Assembly: GCA_032718475.1 (NCBI GenBank)
Contig: JAUCBJ010001920.1
Span: forward strand, 1-45,201
Length of the DNA: 45,201 nucleotides
From: Nemertoderma westbladi
Taxonomy: Eukaryota; Xenacoelomorpha; Nemertodermatida; Nemertodermatidae
Reading direction: 5' to 3'
Both the position numbers and the translations under genes were made by a program. How positions within the stretch are numbered: position 1 is the first letter of the stretch; the number at the start of each line of letters is the position of its first letter. The notes under the pieces were generated by a model, which searched no databases, was not told the origin of the DNA, and saw nothing but the letters and a program-made list of their open reading frames with translations. Below are positions 1-10,225 of the stretch, one piece after another.

Positions 1-528
1 TCCCAAAAGGAACTACCCTAAAAGGAAAAATATTGGCCCCCAGATTATTCCTACAACCAACGGAAGCTAATAATGATTAAATTCAATGTAACTACAACAC
101 AAAACAATCTATACAATAAACAATAAATATAAAAATATAAATATAAATAACAATAAATTGCTTTATTTATATTGGAATGTTGTGTTATTGTTTATTATTG
201 TTATTTGTTGTTTATTTGGTTTTTTTTTGGTAAATATAATTTCAAGTTTCAAGTTTCATACTCAATTAACGCAATAATTACGAAGGCAAGCAAGCCTACA
301 CCAAGCAATAATATTACTGCCAAATACCACCAGAAACTCACCAAACATTAAACAAATACTCCACAATAAATGCATATTCTATAAAATACATAACTTAAGA
401 ACAAATAAATACAACAAATCAATGTAAGATACTTTATGGAAATAATTCAACTAAATAATCAACAATATTAACATAAAAATATGACGCCTAAATCACCATA
501 ATATTATCAAATAAATTAATGCAAAATA
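1..528. other. AT-rich sequence, no gene seen
   Basis: Low-complexity AT-rich DNA with many TAAATA and TTATTG words around 105-240. I see no open frame, RNA gene or clear element end. It may hold the 5' UTR of the LINE remnant that follows. Confidence 0.5.
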
Positions 529-1133
529 ATGTCATCTTACGTAATTCACAAACGTTCTATAAAAGCTCCAGTTGCGACAGTGACTAAGAATTCGACGAAG
601 AATCAGGCGAAAGTGGCAGCACAACAAGTGGCCAGTTCTAGCCCTGAAGAAATCAAGGTTAGCTGCTCCGGTAAGAAATGCAATACCGCCGTTATCTGTA
701 TTGCTAAATCGTCCATTGACTTCACTAAAGTAGAGTTTTATTGTGGACAGTGTTCCGCCAGACATACAGTATATAGAGGCTGGTGGATGAAATATCCGAC
801 GTTGAGTCTCTTCTATAAGCTGAAATTGACAAAATCTCGCTCTCTCAACAACACAAAAAAGAATAGATCGATCGGATGCGGTCTGTTACCACATCCCTTA
901 AATCAGTTCACTCAGTCTTCCATGATTTAATCGATGAAGTTAAAGAAGACGCTAAGAATATAGTTGGTGAAGTTGTGACTATTAAAGAATTGATAACTGC
1001 CCTATTGTCAGAGGATGATTCATCCACCAAGGCTCAGGAAGTTGGTTCTTTGTGGTCCTCGGTGGTTAAGCGAGGGCGAATCGTTCGAGGAGAGAGGAAC
1101 ACATCCAGGAATATTCCTGTACTGGTACAGTAG
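529..1133 (+). pseudogene. LINE ORF1, N-terminal fragment (frameshifted)
   Basis: Probable first half of a non-LTR retrotransposon ORF1. One frame opens at the ATG at 529 and carries a small Cys cluster (CSGKKC, then FYCGQC about 25 residues later) that looks like a degenerate zinc finger. A second frame, from the ATG at 876, gives an acidic, helix-prone stretch like the coiled coil of ORF1 proteins. The two frames overlap at 876-930, and a stop lies just upstream of the second, so a frameshift is likely. The matching C-terminal part starts only at about 2820, after 1.7 kb of unrelated DNA. The assignment rests mainly on position ahead of the ORF1 C-terminus and endonuclease; the N-terminal sequence alone would not prove it. 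Confidence 0.45.
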
Positions 1134-1404
1134 TAGCAATTACACGGGAAGTACAAAAAAGAAACTCACCTTCAATCTGAGGGGATAGATATCCTGGTAA
1201 TGACATTTGTGCCAGTGGTATTTGACAATGGCAATTGACAATTCAGACACGTTCGTGGGGCCTTCGCGCAGCACGAGGCCCAGTTATGAGATACAAATTA
1301 AAACTGCAGCGACTGTATCACAAAATCAGGTATTTGAGAAATTTACCCACACCACCAATCAATCAAAGAAAGGTGGTACAGTACGTGTTCACCCCTTTTA
1401 ATCT

Positions 1405-1430
1405 CCCCCCCCCCCCCCCCCCCCCCCCCC
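1405..1430. repeat. Poly(C) tract, 26 nt
   Basis: Uninterrupted run of 26 C, followed by A and further C-rich sequence. One of several long G/C homopolymers in an AT-rich window. Confidence 0.95.
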
Positions 1431-1511
1431 ACCCTTCCCACCCACCAATACATAACCGCGACATCTACCACCCACGGAAGGGTAGCACGAACTTATTTCC
1501 AATCGCACGTT

Positions 1512-1815
1512 AAATATGCAAAGCCAGGTGGTTTATAGGAATATAATAAACGCAGTACTCGTTTTCATTATAAGCCTCTTTGCGTTCGTCCTGTTTTGAA
1601 TTTAAATATATTTCTTAAACGCAAGCTAGGACGATCTTTATAATAATAATAACTAGGGATGCGATCAATATGTGAAGCCAGGTGGTTTATATAATAATTT
1701 AGTCAACGCAGTACTCGTCTTCATTATATGCCTCGTTGCGCTCGTCGCTTGTCCTGTTTTGTCATAAAATATTTTTCCTAAACGCAGACTGACGATCTTT
1801 ATACAGTTATAACTA
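1512..1815. repeat. Imperfect tandem duplication, unit about 150 bp
   Basis: Two direct copies, starting near 1515 and 1668. They share GCCAGGTGGTTTATA, CGCAGTACTCGT, TCATTATA, GCGTTCGTC or GCGCTCGTC, TCCTGTTTTG and GACGATCTTTATA in the same order. Copies differ by scattered substitutions and small indels. Confidence 0.85.
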
Positions 1816-2593
1816 TGCGAAGTTTCGAAACTGTGCGAGTAACTGTTGATACATCTATGTGGAGATGTGTGATATGTGGAGATGTGTGATACAACGCCAA
1901 CGCATCTTATGCCGATGTAGTAATATGGGTATTGAAATAATATTAAATCAATGTACACTCTTAAAGCTGCAGCGAAAAAATGTAGCTAATTTCCTAGGTT
2001 ACATATAAAATAATAATATTATTTTTAAGAACATTAATTTTACTACTTTGCAAAAATTCAATTAAAAAATAACCAGACATATACATTGTGGAATAAACTA
2101 TTTCAGAAGCCTACAACAGCCATGCCATGGATTGTATTTATGTTATTATATCTGTCATTTAACTGAGATAGCAATAGTAGTAATAGTCGAACGGTTATGC
2201 GGCCCGTCCAGCCTATAATAAACACAATTCAGTGATTGGGCTGGAATAGCAATACTGGTTGCCTCTATTACAATTCCTCTCAGGTTAGTCTACAGCCACA
2301 ACTCCCAGCAGCTAGCTCCACACCAGCAGAGACTTGACCAATAATGGGAAGGATTAAATTTGTACTCAATAATTGTGCGGTTTAATTACGTTTAGATCAA
2401 TTAAAGACACATTTATTAAAGCAAATCACTTAAACTAATTAAAAACTATAATAGAATGGCGTATGGGGATTATATCTGTATAATTTTTAAGTATAATTAT
2501 TTAAATCTTATACTGTAAAACAATTAATTTCCTTTAAAAGGCAGGTTGAAAATGGCGTTTTCACCGCAATCAACTTAATTAACTAATTAACTG

Positions 2594-2818
2594 CTATTAT
2601 CTTAGCTTCTCGAAGGCCACACGGAAATTCTACTTGGAAAATTTCTAAACTTTTGCCAAACAACATGTGTACCAAGTTTGGATAGATTTCATCAAAGATT
2701 GGCCGAGTTATTAACGTTTAAAATTGAACACGACAGAACGACAGAACGACAGAACGACAGAACGACAGGTTGATTAATGGTACCACTACGCTAAGGCTCA
2801 CTCACTTCGTGGCTCGCC
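2594..2818 (+). mobile_element. Possible non-LTR/SINE 3' tail
   Basis: Contains ACCAAGTTTGGATAGATTTC, then GGCCGAGTTATTAACG, then four ACAGAACG units, then a segment ending in CACTTCGTGGCTCGCC. The order (AAGTTTGG-like block, GACAGAC-like microsatellite, short CTTCGTGGCTCG tail) is also present at 42880-43076. I infer a shared 3'-end family; which one is not clear. Confidence 0.35.
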
Positions 2819-2819
2819 C

Positions 2820-3365
2820 CACAATGGTATTTGTACCAGACACAACACAACTAATGTTAAAGCGACTGTAGTTGACATTGCTGCAGAAGTTGGTGTTGAT
2901 TTATCTGAAGGGATTGTAGGTATTAAAAGAATAGGTCCAAAGGTTCCTGCAACTCGTTCGAGTAACCCGGGACAGAAAATAGTAGTAACTCTAAATCCAG
3001 ATAAGCGGCTCGAACTCTTAAAAGCCACCAAGAATCTACAGTTCTCAGTGAAATTTACGGCAGTATACATAAATCCTGACTATACTCACGCAGAGGCCCA
3101 CGAACAGTACGAGCTTAGAATGGCTCTGAAAAAGAAGCGTTCCGAAGAACCTAACAAAAAATGGGTTATAAATCGTAATGAAGTGGTTGAACAAGCGCAG
3201 GCGACGGACTCCTCAAATGCGCACAAAGATACTAGTACTAGTAGCAAAGATTCACAGATCCATGAAGATGAGCTTCTGGATTCTCGAACTAAATCCGGTG
3301 AGGTACGATCTCGAGTTTTCCGACGCACAGAACCTCGCGACGACAATACTGAATGTATAGACTGA
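2820..3365 (+). pseudogene. LINE ORF1, C-terminal domain fragment
   Basis: An open frame runs from about 2820 to the stop at 3363 without a usable ATG at its start. It reads like the RNA-binding C-terminal part of a LINE ORF1 protein. A GIVGIKRIGPKVP stretch is followed by a segment with KIVVTLNPDKRLELLKATK and then FTAVYINPDYTHAEAHEQYE, the usual 'move residue, then tyrosine-rich, then Arg/Lys-rich helix' order of these domains. After about residue 110 the sequence becomes low-complexity, rich in Ser, Asp and Lys. The endonuclease remnant lies downstream on the same strand. The upstream border near 2820 is where the foreign insert ends. Confidence 0.6.
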
Positions 3366-3479
3366 CTAGATTCAAGTTCCACTTCAGTTCAGATTCCAGT
3401 TCCTCCTGAAGTTCCAGAATCTGGACCAGCTCAACATTTATCCGCTCCTATTTCGTCATGTTTGGATAGAGGTTCAATA

Positions 3480-4735
3480 AGTATCTGTACATTATGCACA
3501 ATCCATAAATAACAAGGCTTCCTAGTTTTATGATTATTTTTCGGATATGGATTTCGATGTTGTTGCAATAACCGAAACTAGGTTTACTGGAACAGCTGCG
3601 GACATTTTACCTGCCTTTTATGTCCCAACGATTCCAATTACTGTATGCATAATAATCCCAGAGTTCCATCAGCAACTACAAGATGTGGTGGTGGCGTCGC
3701 TTGTGTTTTCAACACTTGCCTGAAAGTCAATAACTGCATTGAATACAAAATTAGCTATTCGTCCTTTGAGTATCTAGAGACAACAATACTATGTTGTGGC
3801 ACATTAGTGCGCCTATTTATAATTTATCGCACATGCCCTTCGAGTCGAAATGGTCTAACTGCACGGCTCTTTATTGATCAGTTTGCTGATTAGAACGAGT
3901 ATCCATCCATCAGGTCGGGGAAACTGATTTTAATTGGAGATTTTCACTTTCTGGTTAACAAGAATGACGACAGACTGGCAGCCGATTTTCTAGATATGTG
4001 CAAGTGTTTTGGTCTACAACAGTTTGTTAGTGGACCCACTCACCGATCGGGGAATACCTTGGACTCGGTTCTCACCCATATTGAAAATGAACATCCAATT
4101 AAAAACGTATCTACCAGTGACATAGGTTTATCAGATCACTTCACGGTTTCATTTAACATCAATATTAAGAAACCAACTAACACCAAAAATACCACTATAT
4201 ACCGAAAACTGAAGTCAATTAATGTACATGATTATTTGAATGACTTAAGTACCAGCAACCTGTTTAGTACTCCAAACTACACCTTAGACGAGTTAGAGGA
4301 AATGTATGACTTTTCTCTCAGGTCCATCCTCAATAAACACGCACCTCTGCAAAGTAAGAAAGTTCCATCTCGACCAACACAACCTTGGTTCAATGAAGTT
4401 TTTACCACTGAGAAAAAAAAAGAAGTGCACTTGAGAGAAAATTTAGAAAATCAAAACTCGAAATTGACTAGCAACTATATATTGATCAATGTAAAAATCT
4501 GTCAAAAATTATTGAAGTTCAAAAAGCTGCTTACTATAAACAAATTCTCGATGACAATAGTGGAGATCAGAAAAAACTTTATAGTGTGTTAAACAAAGTA
4601 ATGTCCACAAGTAAATTGGGAAATCTTCCTCAGCACGAGTCCAACGGAGAGCTAGCATTGGCAAACTCATTTGCAGCCCTTTTTGATAAAAAGGTAGAAT
4701 TGATCTGGAGATCAATGATAAATAATGTAATAATT
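3480..4735 (+). pseudogene. LINE ORF2 endonuclease remnant, RT lost
   Basis: Apurinic-type (EEP) endonuclease domain of a CR1- or L2-like non-LTR element, spread over three frames. In order: a VVAITETRF block near 3565 (the TET catalytic Glu), a CGGGVACVF to FEYLETTI block (3675-3790), an IYR-CPSSRNG block (about 3825), LILIGDFHF near 3930 (GDFN variant with His for Asn), PTHRSGNTLDSVLTH (about 4036), and GLSDHFTVSFN near 4128 with the SDH motif intact. The frame then continues into the linker that usually precedes RT (LANSFAALFDKK, about 4660) and stops being recognisable at about 4735. No RT motif follows. At least two frameshifts and in-frame stops are present, so this is a dead 3'-truncated copy. 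Confidence 0.8.
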
Positions 4736-5700
4736 TATTTTTATTTTTACATTTATTACGTAACTAAAGATCCGCTCAACAACATAAATCAATAGTCCTA
4801 TTGGATACTGAGTTATGTTTTGGTGTGCGCCGTTTATACACTAAATTTGCAATAACTTTTGAGTGAGTGAATGGAATTTGCTCAAATTACGTGCAAAGCT
4901 TTTCTACGTCGATGCTCTTTCACCACATGTAATTAAATTTAAGAAATTCCATCAACAATATTTTAATTCACTTTTTTCGCCGGGAAAAAAGTAAAATCAA
5001 TGCAATCATTACTTTTTCTCTAAGGAAAAAAAGTGAAACTTTTATTCGGGAAATATTCGAGCGAAAAAGTAACAATTTAAGAATAAAATATTATACTTTT
5101 ATGCAGTGGTAATATTAATTGTATTGTAAATTTTTATTAAATTGTTACAACTAAGTATTAACATTTAAATCGAAGTTAGTAGGCTACATGCTATCAGTAA
5201 CAATGACTCTAAAGTCTTCCATACCTAACTGTCTTTCCATCGCGACAATTTACCGCGATGAGATATCGCACCCTCATATTCCTACTTGACTACCAGTATT
5301 TTAATAGATTCAATTCGATTCAATTTTCTCTCATTCACTGTCATTAAAATGTTATCCTGGTACAACACAAAATAGTTTCATGGTGTTATGAACCATCTTA
5401 ACCCTGCGTGCACCGACTTATATAAGGTCTGGGGGGTACATCACTCCCCCCCCCCCCCCCCCCCCCCCATGAAACCGCCACTGGCCAGACAGTGACTTTG
5501 GGAGAGTCACGTAAGTTTTGGGTTACTTTATGTGGGTTCTTTTTATTTCAAAACCATGTAAAATACAGTAAACGTAGGCCTACACGTAAACCGCATGTAA
5601 TATCTGTAACTTGTTTGGCTTAAATTTCAGTTTTTCAATGGAGCGGTGCATTTACTTATCCCAAGGGCTAGTCGAGCCCGCCAACTGATAACTAACTAAC
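4736..5700. other. No gene; AT-rich with hairpin-prone A/T runs
   Basis: Nothing coding seen. Alternating CACTTTTTT and GGAAAAAAGT words at 4970-5080 can pair with each other. A C23 tract sits at 5446-5468. The rest is unrecognised. Confidence 0.5.
5446..5468. repeat. Poly(C) tract, 23 nt
   Basis: Uninterrupted run of 23 C after TACATCACT. Confidence 0.95.
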
Positions 5701-6563
5701 TAATAGTTGCGAACTTTGTTACAATAGTTGCGAAGATTGCTCCAATAGTTGCGAACTTTTATTCCAATAGGATGCAAACTTTGTTCCATTGTCCACCACC
5801 CCCTAACCATTGTATTAATTGGATGATTCAAAAAAAAAATAAATAAATAAATCACGAAATTGCATTGTACTGTAAAACTTTTTGGTTTGTTTATAAATAT
5901 CATAAGAATTCCGGCACAATAACAATATCATTACGATTACGAATAGAATCGAATATTATATACCAACTTTTTCCTTCAGTGTTGTAGTTTAGCAATTTAG
6001 AATGCAGTGCAAAGTGAGACGTACAGTATATGAGACATAGAGAGTGCAGTACAGTAGATAGGCCTACTAACGTGAGGGTGTTCTTTTTATACAAGTTTCG
6101 TCCGTATCACCTTAGCTTGCCTTTATTACACAGGTGAAGTCTGTAAGTACCTATACTGTATTTTGAAATTGCTAGACTCTGACGGCATCTAATTAAGAAG
6201 AGACAGCTACAATGTTGATGACTGGCCTGTCTGTTTAACTGGCCTAGCCCATCACTGTATCTCAGAAAACCTTTTAAAAGTAGTGCCAACTACTTCCTGA
6301 ATTCCAAAAATTAACTATAGGCCTATAGTATAACACCCACCACACTGTATACTTAATACTGTAGTATGCAGTACCCAGTACATGCTGTTTTATTCATTTT
6401 AACGGTTTATATGTATTGTACATATTATGTAGGTGAAAGAGCAAAGGTTATATTAAAATATATGTTTAGTTGATTGAAACAAAGTTCGCATCCTATTGGA
6501 AAAAAGTTCGCATTTTTTAATCAAAATTCGAATCCTTTTGGAAAAAAGCTCGAAATTTTTGAA
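5701..6563. mobile_element. Fold-back/MITE-like element with tandem-repeat termini
   Basis: The left end carries four tandem units of about 21 bp with the core AATAGTTGCGAACTTT (5701-5788). The right end (about 6476-6563) carries the same units in reverse complement. The best-matching arms are 5751-5788 and 6476-6514, about 36 bp with only a few mismatches. The interior has no transposase. Unit-built inverted ends are typical of fold-back elements. Exact ends and target-site duplication could not be fixed. Confidence 0.65.
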
Positions 6564-7104
6564 ACTGAGTTTCATTTAATGTCCATAGAAAGTAAATGTG
6601 GTTCTAGTAAAATAAAAAATATACAGTAGTTTAAATTTACCTGTGATGCTGACAAGGGGGGTAGGAATATGACCGTTCGCCATCATACCACGTTCTACCT
6701 CAACTGTACTGCACATTATATTGTATATTCGCTCAACCATCTGTCCATCATTATAAACCGTGGCTACAGTGGAAATATCAGAAGATACATACACCGATCG
6801 ATACTTCAACACTGCAACACGTAACTACGGGATTAATCTCGGAATGCTGGTATCCAACATACCGGTAAACAATGCTTTCCTGCTAGCAATAACCGTGTTT
6901 GAGTTGTCCTCAACGTTGCGTTAGCGAGCTGTCAATCAATATGTGTGCTTGTTGGTTCTACTGTATGGATATATACAGTATATTATATCCACGTTGTGGG
7001 GACTGCTTGCACAGGAAATCTTATCACATTGTTATTTTTGACGTATAGGCGTATATAAAGCAATATAATATAATATATATAATACAATATAGCAATATTA
7101 ATAT
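6564..7104. other. No gene seen
   Basis: AT-rich unique-looking sequence without coding signal or recognised repeat. Confidence 0.4.
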
Positions 7105-7106
7105 TA

Positions 7107-7841
7107 CAGTACAGGCCACCAGAAAACGCAGATTTGTACCATTGTGAACACATTTTATCAAATGTGTACCAGTGTAATGTAATGTTGTTGAACGGGACAA
7201 TTGAACATAATTGAATTGGCAACAACCGAAATTTTTTCGCCAAAGGATACAATTGAATACTTTTGAAACGCTTAGTAATCTGGAAACTCTCTGTAGTTTG
7301 CCGCTAACTGTCACTCACTGCAGCTGGAAATGCGATAAGGATATTGTTTACCTTTATAGTGTGCGGTTAATAGTGTCTAGTAGGCATCAGGCCTATAGTT
7401 AGTGATGTTAAGGTATCTTCTGGTGTTTCTCTGTGCCCTCTCGGTGTCAGACTAATGGCGCGACATCTCCCTGCACTAAATTAATTATTCAATGGTCTAA
7501 GCTCCTCCATCCATATACCCATCCACTCCATGAACATTAACAGTGTGCGGTTAGTAGTGTCTATATACACTCCATGAACCTCCATGTGGTCTTGTATGTA
7601 GTTCTCTCTCTACCAATACATCCCATGTCCGCAATGTTACGCCCTGGGGGCTCTCTCATCTACCTGATATCAGACATACAGGCGCACTGCACACAAAGCC
7701 TTTGTTGGTCCCAGCAAGTTAGCCTCCTGCTGTGTGATCTAGAAGATAACTAGCCATAACCTGCCAATCATATGACTTGAACAAATGTGTTCACATGTGA
7801 TCACATTGGATGAAATCTGCTTTTTCTGGTGGCCTGTACTG
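7107..7841. mobile_element. TA-flanked MITE, Tc1/mariner type
   Basis: The left end CAGTACAGGCCACCAGAAAA (7107-7126) is matched exactly by the reverse complement of 7822-7841. Homology continues imperfectly for about 30 more bases (GCAGATTT, TGTGAACACATTT). Both ends are bordered by TA (7105-7106 and 7842-7843). A TA target duplication plus CAGT termini is the usual signature of Tc1/mariner non-autonomous elements. Length is 735 bp with no transposase frame. A short internal duplication of GTGTGCGGTTARTAGTGTCT occurs near 7359 and 7541. Confidence 0.8.
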
Positions 7842-7843
7842 TA

Positions 7844-8670
7844 ATAAAAAAAGCTTTGTTCGCCCAGTTTAAAAATACGTTATTTTGATCATTGACCAGG
7901 GAAGCTCCCTCTAAGGAAAATCGTTCGTACTGTATTAGGCCTAATCAGAAATTCAGATTGGCAAAAAAAGATTCGATTAAGTAACAATGTAAGAAGTAAA
8001 TTAACGGTAGGTACTGTAAGTAGGGCCTAATAAACAACAAATAAGATCAACATATGGAGACTACTGTAGCAGTTGCTTGCAATCAGTGATCAGCTAACAA
8101 CCGATTAACTAAGACCTAACTGGCATCGGTAAATTGTTCCACATAGAGAAGAAACATGCCTCATCTCTGCTCATAAGCAATGAGATTTATTGTATAACGA
8201 ACCTCAGTAGGCCTATTATCTTATACTGTAGCGAAGACTTGGACTGAACACTGATATCGTAGAATAGTACCATTTGTACATAATCTTATTTTATTGCAAC
8301 CGGTTGTTGATGACAACCATTCAACCATTCACATTCCTGGTCTTGATAATGCAGATGAATGGGAGATGAGCAGGGCTGATTGCGAAATGTGGCGGTGTGT
8401 TGTGTTTCAGGATCAGCCGTCAATACATTCTAAATATAAACTGTACTGTACAGTAGTGTGAGTATACAGGCTGAAATCGTACAATGTACTGTAGGTGCCA
8501 CCCAAATCTTACCATAATAATGATAAAGACCAATGGCCTACTGTATATGTAGGCCTACTGAATAACCCTAACATTCACTAACACTGCCACACTAACATTC
8601 ACCTTTAGATATTTAAATGATGAATGTACAGTACTGTAGATTGTACAATAAAATTACGTACTGTATGGCC
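7844..8670. other. No gene seen
   Basis: AT-rich DNA with several TAGGCCTA and TACTGTA words. No open frame or repeat structure worth calling. Confidence 0.4.
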
Positions 8671-8733
8671 GGGTCAATGCCAATCATATTGCCCATAGTC
8701 ACGTACGGGACAAAAAATATACAAAAATGTAAA

Positions 8734-8742
8734 TCATTTGAG
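8734..8742 (+). repeat. Left 9-bp target-site duplication
   Basis: TCATTTGAG, identical to 9640-9648, directly abutting the MITE end. Confidence 0.88.
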
Positions 8743-9639
8743 GGATAGTACTAGATTGTGACAACAGTCGAAAACAGGCGAAAACAATTTGAATTGTAGG
8801 TAAAACAGACGAAAACAGTTAGATCGTTTAAAAATAATCATCCATGCATCCAGGTGAAAATAGATATTGAAGTTAACTAGGTGTAATAATCGATTTAAAA
8901 TTTAGTGGCATTTATAATGTCGCTAACTTAAGATGACGTTCTACCCATAACCCATGTACATTGTACAATAACGCTGATTTCCTGTTGCATGATTGTGGAT
9001 TACTCCAGTACGGCAGTAAGCCTACAGAGTAGAGTATTCAGTAAGTCTATATTCTACCGGCACCCGAACCGCAGTACCGGCACCGATATAAGAAGAAGTT
9101 GAAGTACAAAGTTCCGGTATCTTCGCTTCCAGCGGTTTCGCCATTATCAGAACAAACAAAATTATTTAATGCTGAAAATGAAATAGGCCTATGTGCTATG
9201 TATTTTATGTACCTACTGTAGTATCGTTCTTTCAGACACGGAGTTCAGACTTAGGCCTACTGTACTAGCTAACTACTACTGTATAACAATCAATAAAGTG
9301 CATCTCTGCAAAAATAATAAATTCAATACGGTACTTCCCAACCGGTACGGGCACAGTAACTACAACAGGTACCGGTACGGCAGTACGGGCACTGATAGGA
9401 GCAGTGTTATTGTACATGGGTACGTCATCTTAAGTTAGCGACATTATAAATGCCACTAAATTGTAAATCTATTATTACTGTATTACACCTATATAGTTAA
9501 CTCCAATATCTATTTTCACCTGGATGTATGGATAATTATTTTTAAACGATCTAACTGTTTTCGACTGTTTTCCCTAAATTCCAACTGTTTTCGCTTGTTT
9601 TCGCCTGTTTTCGACTGTTGTCACGATCTAGTACTATCC
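8743..9639. mobile_element. MITE with 9-bp TSD and ~235-bp inverted ends
   Basis: The arms 8743-8973 and 9404-9639 are long inverted repeats. Both begin, read inward, with GGATAGTACTAGAT, followed by several CGAAAACAG units and then a unique segment shared base for base over long runs. TCATTTGAG flanks the element directly on both sides (8734-8742 and 9640-9648), a perfect 9-bp target-site duplication. Length is 897 bp with no transposase. Nine-bp duplications with long TIRs are typical of the Mutator superfamily; Merlin (8-9 bp, GG termini) is the alternative. It sits inside the 8671-11487 element and is therefore younger than it. Confidence 0.88.
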
Positions 9640-9648
9640 TCATTTGAG
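9640..9648 (+). repeat. Right 9-bp target-site duplication
   Basis: TCATTTGAG, identical to 8734-8742, directly abutting the MITE end. Confidence 0.88.
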
Positions 9649-9865
9649 AATGAATGGTCGGTTGATTTTGATAATTACAGTAGATTGCCGAATACACAAT
9701 ATTTGGTCCCCTCCTGCTGTGATACACTCCAACCACAGTTTGTTATAGAACAAGCTACAACGAATTTAAAAAATAAAAATAAAGCGTCACTTACGGGACA
9801 TTTTTCAAATTTTGTAATTGTGATTACGGGTGCATTTTGGAATTTAAAATTACAATTCGGATGCC

Positions 9866-10042
9866 AAACGATTAATATCCCTGCTGAGTATAATTCCTGT
9901 GAACAAATAAACGATTAATATCCCTGCTGAGTATAATTCCTGTGAACAAATAAACGATTAATATCCCTGCTGAGTATAATTCCTGTGAACAAATAAACGA
10001 TTAATATCCCTGCTGAGTATATAATTCCTGTGAACAAATAAA
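9866..10042. repeat. 43-bp tandem repeat, 4 copies
   Basis: Units start at 9866, 9909, 9952 and 9995 with AAACGATTAATATCCCTGCT. They are nearly identical; the fourth has two extra bases (ATAT for AT). Confidence 0.95.
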
Positions 10043-10132
10043 CGTAGCTTCGTAGTAAATTTGAGATATCAGAAATACAAAAAAATATTAACGTGGTCCG
10101 ATTTTTTGTCAAATAGGCCTACGTGACACTCG

Positions 10133-10225
10133 GTAAATGATTTAATAAAATTTAATTAAAAATTAAATTAAATTAAATTAAAAATTAAAAATTAATTTAA
10201 TTTAATTAAATAATTTAAATGATTT
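10133..10225. repeat. AT-only palindromic tract
   Basis: Repeated TTTAATTAAA and AAATTAAATT words that can fold on themselves. Almost no G or C for about 90 bp. Confidence 0.7.

Larger units (their letters stand above)
1134..2818. mobile_element. Foreign insert splitting LINE ORF1
   Basis: No coding potential is visible between the two ORF1 parts. The stretch holds a C26 tract (1405-1430), an imperfect tandem duplication of about 150 bp (1512-1815), an ACAGAACG microsatellite (2731-2768) and an end rich in GCTCACTCACTTCGTGGCTCG-like sequence (from about 2794). The last part resembles the tail at 42880-43076, so a non-LTR or SINE-type insertion is plausible. No target-site duplication was found. 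Confidence 0.4.

Noticed and set aside
3086-3382. Minus-strand open frame of 98 codons
   Set aside because: Antisense of the LINE ORF1 fragment, with composition of a shadow frame.
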